Positions 6,708-11,000 of a stretch of DNA of 11,000 nucleotides are shown piece after piece. A program made the translations under genes and the position numbers. Origin of the DNA: Nitrosomonadales bacterium (GTDB lineage: Bacteria; Pseudomonadota; Gammaproteobacteria; Burkholderiales; Nitrosomonadaceae); assembly GCA_004525885.1 (NCBI GenBank), contig SPBV01000038.1, positions 1 through 11,000 of the forward strand, written 5' to 3'. The number at the start of each line of letters is the position of its first letter. Position 1 is the first letter of the stretch. The notes below the pieces were generated by a model. That model did not search any database. It was not told the origin of the DNA and saw only the letters and a program-made list of their open reading frames with translations.

Positions 6708-7985
6708 TTGAAAGATACGCCGCTATATTTACTGCTGATTGCGCTAGTTCTTTTGTTGATCCTATCTGCACTTTTTTCCCTCTCTGAAACTAGCATGATG
6801 GCAATCAATCGATACCGGTTGAAATTTCTTGTCAAACAAGGACATCATGGAGCCCGCCTAACTACTAAATTGTTAGCAAATACTGACCGGCTGCTAGGAG
6901 TAATTCTCCTTGGCAATAATTTGCTAAATGCTGCTGCTGCAACACTAGTGACAGTAATTATTTCCACTTACTTTGGTCGCAGTGATCTTGCTATACTCAC
7001 TGGTACGATATGTGTAACCTTTGCTATTCTGGTATTCAGTGAGATTACACCAAAGGTAATTGCTGCCACCTATCCTGAACGCATCGCACTATTTTCAAGC
7101 TACGTGTTAACGCCATTATTGAAGCTTTTCTACCCAGTAGTATGGTTTGTTAATCTATTTGTTCAGGCGCTACTTTTTATTCTGCGCATAAAACCTAAAG
7201 AAAGTAATACTGCACATAAAATTGGCCTAGAAGAACTAAAAACTCTGGTTCTAGAGGAAGGATATTTTATCCGGAAAAAACTCCAGAGCGTATTACTGAA
7301 TCTGTTTGACCTAGAGTCAACTACTGTTGATGATGTAATGGTGCCACGCGGACAAATCGAAGCAATAAACTTAGAAGCTGGAGATGAGACAATACAGAAT
7401 CAATTGCTTACTTGCCATCACACTCGCATACCAGTGTATCGAGGAACCCTGGATGATGTAACTGGAATAATCTCAGCTCGCAAAGTCTTAAACCAAATGA
7501 ATGGTGGTCAAATTACCGCATTATCACTTGGACAGATTATACGCGAACCATACTTCATTCCATCCGGCACACCCCTATTCTCACAGTTACAACTATTCCA
7601 AGAAAACCACGAACGGGTCGGCTTGGTTGTGGACGAATATGGTGAGTGGATGGGGCTAGTAACTCTGGAAGACATTATCGAAGAGATCATCGGCGATTTC
7701 ACCACCCATTCGCCAGTAAAAGCAGGCGCTTTCTTAAAGCAGAAAGATGGCGGCATAATAGTTGAAGGAAGCAGCCTATTGCGTGATCTTAATCGGAAAC
7801 TTGGACTAAATCTTCCACTAGCCGGACCAAAAACTCTGAATGGATTGATTTTAGATCATTTTCAGGATATTCCCGAGGCTGGCACAAGCCTAAAAATCGC
7901 CGGATACCCAATGGAAATTATCCAGACTCAGAATCGAGTGATCAAAGTGGTTCAGATTTATCCCGTTTCGGAAATGTCTGAGTAG
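6708..7985 (+). CDS. corB: CNNM/CorB family transporter (DUF21 plus CBS pair plus CorC/HlyC domain)
   Basis: Inner-membrane protein homologous to E. coli YfjD (CorB), a family tied to magnesium and divalent-cation transport. The DUF21/CNNM membrane domain (about 4-165) shows SLSETSMMAINRYRL (24-38), GNNLLN (69-74) and SEITPKVIAATYPE (111-124), and matches the YfjD pattern closely. A cytoplasmic CBS pair follows at about 200-333, with VDDVMVPRG (207-215) at its start and GLVVDEYGEWMGLVTLEDIIEEIIGD (305-330) in its second half. A C-terminal CorC/HlyC domain spans about 340-421. The length of 425 is usual. Translation starts at TTG, backed by a good ribosome site. CorC proteins lack the membrane domain, so this is the CorB type. 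Ion specificity cannot be read from the sequence. The same frame stays open for 68 codons after its TAG stop. Confidence 0.93.
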   Translation: MKDTPLYLLLIALVLLLILSALFSLSETSMMAINRYRLKFLVKQGHHGARLTTKLLANTDRLLGVILLGNNLLNAAAATLVTVIISTYFGRSDLAILTGTICVTFAILVFSEITPKVIAATYPERIALFSSYVLTPLLKLFYPVVWFVNLFVQALLFILRIKPKESNTAHKIGLEELKTLVLEEGYFIRKKLQSVLLNLFDLESTTVDDVMVPRGQIEAINLEAGDETIQNQLLTCHHTRIPVYRGTLDDVTGIISARKVLNQMNGGQITALSLGQIIREPYFIPSGTPLFSQLQLFQENHERVGLVVDEYGEWMGLVTLEDIIEEIIGDFTTHSPVKAGAFLKQKDGGIIVEGSSLLRDLNRKLGLNLPLAGPKTLNGLILDHFQDIPEAGTSLKIAGYPMEIIQTQNRVIKVVQIYPVSEMSE

Positions 7986-8205
7986 AAGAAAAAGACTTCA
8001 AACACATTTGGTTACAGCACACTTAATATTGTTAAATTTACTCTAAATCTTTTCTGTAAAAATGCCGTTAATACCGTTATTGCGATTGAAATCTCACAAA
8101 GTGCTCTAATCAGCTTAATGAATAGGTACAAAGAAGAGGATAAAGGTAGAGAAATTTTAGGGTGTCATATGGCATTCAACAATGTTGCATAGAAAGTATT
8201 ATCCC
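7986..8205 (+). other. Gap between corB and pilC with an unexplained open frame
   Basis: No recognised gene lies here. The corB frame is open from just after its TAG (7983-7985) to the next TAG at 8190-8192, giving 68 sense codons that resemble no family I know. The first ATG within it is at 8118, leaving only 24 codons, and has no ribosome site. An imperfect inverted repeat lies at 8174-8190. No terminator hairpin for corB and no convincing pilC promoter could be found. Confidence 0.4.
8174..8190. repeat. Imperfect inverted repeat upstream of pilC
   Basis: ATTCAAC and GTTGCAT form 7-base arms with one mismatch around a 3-base AAT centre, 26 bases before the pilC start. It has the size of a small operator half-site pair, but no known binding consensus was recognised and chance is quite possible. 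Confidence 0.3.
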
Positions 8206-8211
8206 AAGGAG
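8206..8211 (+). promoter_or_regulatory. Strong ribosome binding site of pilC
   Basis: AAGGAG lies 5 bases before the ATG at 8217. It is the strongest Shine-Dalgarno sequence in the window and fixes the pilC start. Confidence 0.8.
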
Positions 8212-8216
8212 TCATT

Positions 8217-9440
8217 ATGGTAGCTGCGACTGCAACGGCAAGCAAAAAAGCCAAGGAAATAAGTTTCTCTTGGGAAGGTAAAGACAAATCTGGAAAAATA
8301 GTAAAAGGTGAAATGCGTGCCGCTGGCACGGTGGTCGTTAGTTCTATGCTGCGGCGTCAAGGTATCAACGCCACGAAAATAAAGAAAGTCAGGACAAATG
8401 GTTCTATCTCTGAGAAAGATATAACCTTATTTACCCGTCAGCTTGCAACCATGCTGAAATCAGGCGTCCCACTGCTTCAAGCTTTTGATATAGTAGGAAA
8501 AGGGCATAGTAATCGTGCGGTTGGCAAACTACTAATGGATATCAAAACCGAAGTTGAAACGGGTAATAGCTTAGCTGGTTCCTTCCAAAAATATCCTCTA
8601 TATTTCGATGCTCTATTCTGCAATCTGGTAGGTGCAGGTGAAGCGGCTGGTATTCTAGATAGCCTGCTAGACCGTCTGGCAACCTACAAGGAAAAGATTC
8701 TGGCCATTAAAGGAAAGATAAAATCAGCCCTCTTTTACCCTATTTCAATTATTGTAGTTGCCTTTGGTATTACTGCGGTGATCATGATTTTTGTAATACC
8801 TGCGTTTAAAGAATTATTTTCAGGATTTGGTGCAACTCTTCCTACTCCTACACTCGTAGTAATGCAGATCTCTGATTTCTTTGTGGCATACTGGTGGGCA
8901 ATTTTTGGTACAGTAGGAGGCAGTTTCTACGGTTTCTTCTTCGCATGGAAACGTTCCATTCCTATGCAGCGAGTTATGGATCGACTGCTGCTAAGGATGC
9001 CAATTTTTGGAGAAGTGATCCGTAAAGCAACAATTGCGCGCTGGACCCGCACTCTCTCGACTATGTTTGCTGCAGGTGTTCCACTAGTGGAAGCACTTGA
9101 TTCGGTAGCAGGTGCGGCAGGTAACTACGTCTATTTTGAAGCCACCAAAAAGATTCAGCTGGAAGTTACTACTGGCAACGCATTAGCAAATTCAATGGAA
9201 AACACGAATGTTTTTCCTAGTATGGTGATTCAAATGGTTGCTATTGGCGAAGAGTCTGGAGCACTAGACTCTATGCTCAGCAAGGTAGCTGACTTCTTTG
9301 AGGCGGAAGTAGATGATGCCGTCGCGGCAATTTCTAGCCTGATGGAACCGGTTATTATGGTGGTACTAGGTACTCTTATCGGTGGCATGGTGGTTGCAAT
9401 GTATCTGCCAATCTTTAAAATGGGTCAGGCTGTCGGCTAA
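8217..9440 (+). CDS. pilC: Type IV pilus inner-membrane platform protein PilC
   Basis: Polytopic platform protein of the type IV pilus machine (T2SF/GspF family). It works with the PilB and PilT motor ATPases on the cytoplasmic side to add or remove pilin. The two homologous cytoplasmic repeats lie at about 68-195 and 270-395. Each has a threonine/arginine-rich helix (TRQLATMLKSGVPLLQAFD at 73-91 and TRTLSTMFAAGVPLVEALD at 277-295) and a GE motif (GAGEAAGILDSLL at 139-151 and AIGEESGALDSML at 342-354). Membrane segments lie at about 172-197, 222-245 and 377-401. The length of 407 is normal for PilC. The N-terminal W/GKDKSGKIVKGEM segment (19-33) is family-typical. The neighbour pilD makes a pilus role more likely than type II secretion. 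pilB is not immediately upstream. Confidence 0.95.
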   Translation: MVAATATASKKAKEISFSWEGKDKSGKIVKGEMRAAGTVVVSSMLRRQGINATKIKKVRTNGSISEKDITLFTRQLATMLKSGVPLLQAFDIVGKGHSNRAVGKLLMDIKTEVETGNSLAGSFQKYPLYFDALFCNLVGAGEAAGILDSLLDRLATYKEKILAIKGKIKSALFYPISIIVVAFGITAVIMIFVIPAFKELFSGFGATLPTPTLVVMQISDFFVAYWWAIFGTVGGSFYGFFFAWKRSIPMQRVMDRLLLRMPIFGEVIRKATIARWTRTLSTMFAAGVPLVEALDSVAGAAGNYVYFEATKKIQLEVTTGNALANSMENTNVFPSMVIQMVAIGEESGALDSMLSKVADFFEAEVDDAVAAISSLMEPVIMVVLGTLIGGMVVAMYLPIFKMGQAVG

Positions 9441-9510
9441 CTTCAGGAATCAGAAAGATACGTTATATCCCCCTGAAATCTTGTTGCATTACTGAAACTC
9501 AGAAGCCCTT

Positions 9511-10371
9511 ATGTCATTTATTACACTACTGCAAACCAGTCCAGTATTCTTCGTTTCGTTGTGTACTACCATTGGCCTAATGGTAGGTAGTTTTCTAAAC
9601 GTGGTCATTTTCCGACTCCCGAAAATAATGGAAAGAGAATGGCAGCAGCAATGCGCTGAGTTACGTGGTGAAACTGCAGAAATATTACCGTCGCTTAGTA
9701 TAGCTAAGCCTCGTTCTGCATGTACCCATTGTGGGCATAAAATAACCGCACTTGAAAATATCCCTATAATAAGTTATCTGGTTTTAAGGGGACATTGCTC
9801 ACAGTGCAATACCTCTATTTCTCTACGATATCCTATTATAGAAGCATTGACAGGGATTATAAGTGGTTTCGTTGCTTGGCATTTTGGATATGGGTTTGCT
9901 GCCCTTGCCGCTTTAATTTTTGTCTGGTCAGTGATTGTACTAGCATTCATTGATCTAGACACTCAGCTACTTCCAGATGACATAACACTTCCATTACTGT
10001 GGGTTGGACTATTGGTCAATTTGGGAGATGGTTTTACCGATATCCGTTCTGCGGTCATCGGTGCAGTTTCTGGTTTTCTTGTCCTGTGGTCGGTTTACTG
10101 GTGCTTCAAATTCGCCACTGGTAAGGAAGGCATGGGTTACGGTGATTTCAAATTACTATCTGTGATTGGCGCATGGTTTGGGTGGAAAATGCTACCACTA
10201 GTAATTCTACTTTCTTCTTTGGTGGGTGCTGTAATTGGAATCGGGCTGATTATTGTAACGAAGCATGGGCGCAATACCCCTATTCCGTTTGGACCATATC
10301 TAGTTGGTGGTGGTCTTATCGCGTTATTTTGGGGAAACCAACTTAACCGTACGTATCTTGGTCTGCTTTAG
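9511..10371 (+). CDS. pilD: Prepilin leader peptidase / N-methyltransferase PilD
   Basis: Bifunctional inner-membrane aspartic peptidase that cuts the short leader from type IV prepilins and related pseudopilins, then methylates the new N-terminal residue. The N-terminal region shows GSFLNVVIFRLP (26-37). A zinc-binding four-cysteine module follows (C71, C74, C96 and C99) with IPIISYLVLRG between the pairs, and the chain continues with RYPIIEALTG (106-115). The two catalytic aspartates lie in FIDLDTQLLPD (146-156; D148 or D150) and GYGDFKLL (209-216; D212). Several hydrophobic helices fill residues 113-250. At 286 residues it is full length. It lies 70 bases after pilC with only a weak AGAAG before the ATG, and coaE begins 3 bases after its stop. 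Confidence 0.95.
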   Translation: MSFITLLQTSPVFFVSLCTTIGLMVGSFLNVVIFRLPKIMEREWQQQCAELRGETAEILPSLSIAKPRSACTHCGHKITALENIPIISYLVLRGHCSQCNTSISLRYPIIEALTGIISGFVAWHFGYGFAALAALIFVWSVIVLAFIDLDTQLLPDDITLPLLWVGLLVNLGDGFTDIRSAVIGAVSGFLVLWSVYWCFKFATGKEGMGYGDFKLLSVIGAWFGWKMLPLVILLSSLVGAVIGIGLIIVTKHGRNTPIPFGPYLVGGGLIALFWGNQLNRTYLGLL

Positions 10372-10374
10372 CGC

Positions 10375-10980
10375 ATGTCTTTGGTAATCGGATTAACCGG
10401 AGGAATCGGTAGTGGAAAAACTAGCACTGCAAAATTCTTTACTACCGTAGGCGTGAGTGTTATTGATACAGATACCATCGCACACGAACTTACACAACCA
10501 CAGGGCGTCGCTATCCCTAATATACAAAAATCCTTTGGTGATAATTTTATTACTGCAGATGGTGAGCTGGATAGAAAAAAAATGCGTAGCCTGATATTCG
10601 CTAATAGCGCTTCCAAGCGACAGCTTGAAGAAATTATCCATCCGCTTATTCGGATAGAGGTGATCCGGCTTATTACAATTGCTTTCTCTCCTTACATAAT
10701 AATAGTTGTGCCATTACTACTTGAAACTGGTAGTTATCGTGAAATAGTCCAGCGCATACTAGTAGTAGATTGCAATGAAGAATGCCAAGTTGCTCGTGCT
10801 ATTTTACGTAGCGGGCTAAACGAACAAGAAGTGCATGCCATAATGGCGACACAAATATCACGCCAGGCGCGCCTGAAGCAGGCGAATGATGTAATCGTTA
10901 ACAATGCAGATATGCCCCACTTGCAGAGACAAGTAGAAATACTACACTGCAAATATCTTGGTTTATTGAACGAAGTTTAA
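10375..10980 (+). CDS. coaE: Dephospho-CoA kinase
   Basis: Cytosolic P-loop kinase that phosphorylates the ribose 3'-hydroxyl of dephospho-CoA with ATP, the last step of coenzyme A synthesis. The Walker A loop GLTGGIGSGKT is at 6-16. The substrate-site DTDTIAHEL is at 31-39, HPLIR at 89-93, VPLLLET at 112-118, RILVVDC at 127-133, and the lid and base-binding segment ends with QARLKQANDVIVNN at 164-177. At 201 residues it is of usual length. It follows pilD by 3 bases without a Shine-Dalgarno sequence, so translational coupling is likely. The pilC-pilD-coaE order is a common proteobacterial arrangement. CoaBC, acting earlier in the same pathway, is encoded in this window but in a separate cluster. 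Confidence 0.96.
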   Translation: MSLVIGLTGGIGSGKTSTAKFFTTVGVSVIDTDTIAHELTQPQGVAIPNIQKSFGDNFITADGELDRKKMRSLIFANSASKRQLEEIIHPLIRIEVIRLITIAFSPYIIIVVPLLLETGSYREIVQRILVVDCNEECQVARAILRSGLNEQEVHAIMATQISRQARLKQANDVIVNNADMPHLQRQVEILHCKYLGLLNEV

Positions 10981-10991
10981 GTCTATCAAGC

Positions 10992-11000
10992 ATGGCACAA
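10992..11000 (+). CDS. Possible start of the next gene (partial)
   Basis: An ATG 11 bases after the coaE stop opens the frame M-A-Q before the window ends. In many proteobacteria zapD (yacF) follows coaE, so this could be its first codons, but three residues prove nothing and no ribosome site is visible. Confidence 0.2.

Noticed and set aside
8170..8190. TGGCAT ... TTGCAT resembling a sigma-54 promoter before pilC.
   Set aside because: The GG and GC pairs are separated by 14 bases instead of the required 10.
9442..9477. TTCAGG / CCTGAA inverted repeat between pilC and pilD.
   Set aside because: The arms are only 6 bases with a 24-base loop and no T run, so it is too weak for a terminator or operator call.

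Overview
This is an ordinary chromosomal housekeeping stretch from an AT-leaning Gram-negative proteobacterium, most likely a betaproteobacterium of the Nitrosomonas or Methylophilus kind. That placement rests on gene order (pilC-pilD-coaE; ffh back to back with ypjD-corB; coaBC-dut), a cysteine-free L33 and a DesA-type desaturase. The exact genus cannot be fixed from the window. No mobile element, CRISPR array, phage gene, tRNA or rRNA was seen.

Layout. 205-1389 (+): a DesA-like membrane fatty acid desaturase with its own promoter. It converges on the rpmB-rpmG ribosomal protein pair (minus strand, 1953-1516), with a terminator hairpin between them that could serve both directions. 2202-4301 (+): a compact cluster of coaBC (coenzyme A synthesis), dut (dUTPase) and an exported DUF192 protein, spaced 12 and 6 bases apart. 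It converges on ffh (minus, 5686-4337), the SRP GTPase. 5753-7985 (+): ypjD and corB, divergent from ffh. The same ffh/ypjD/yfjD(corB) grouping is known in E. coli. 8217-10980 (+): pilC, pilD and coaE. pilB, often found just before pilC, is not directly upstream. A possible start of the next gene lies at 10992.

How the genes fit together. Two enzymes serve coenzyme A synthesis: CoaBC for the middle steps and CoaE for the last. PilC and PilD are the inner-membrane platform and prepilin peptidase of a type IV pilus or type II secretion-like machine. Ffh targets membrane proteins such as many encoded here. Most points worth a second look are small: a 68-codon open frame directly after the corB stop, a coaBC start that may be leaderless beside a repeated -10-like element, substitutions at usually conserved positions in Dut and CoaBC, and the uncharacterised C-terminal third of the desaturase. 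I found no convincing new biological system.
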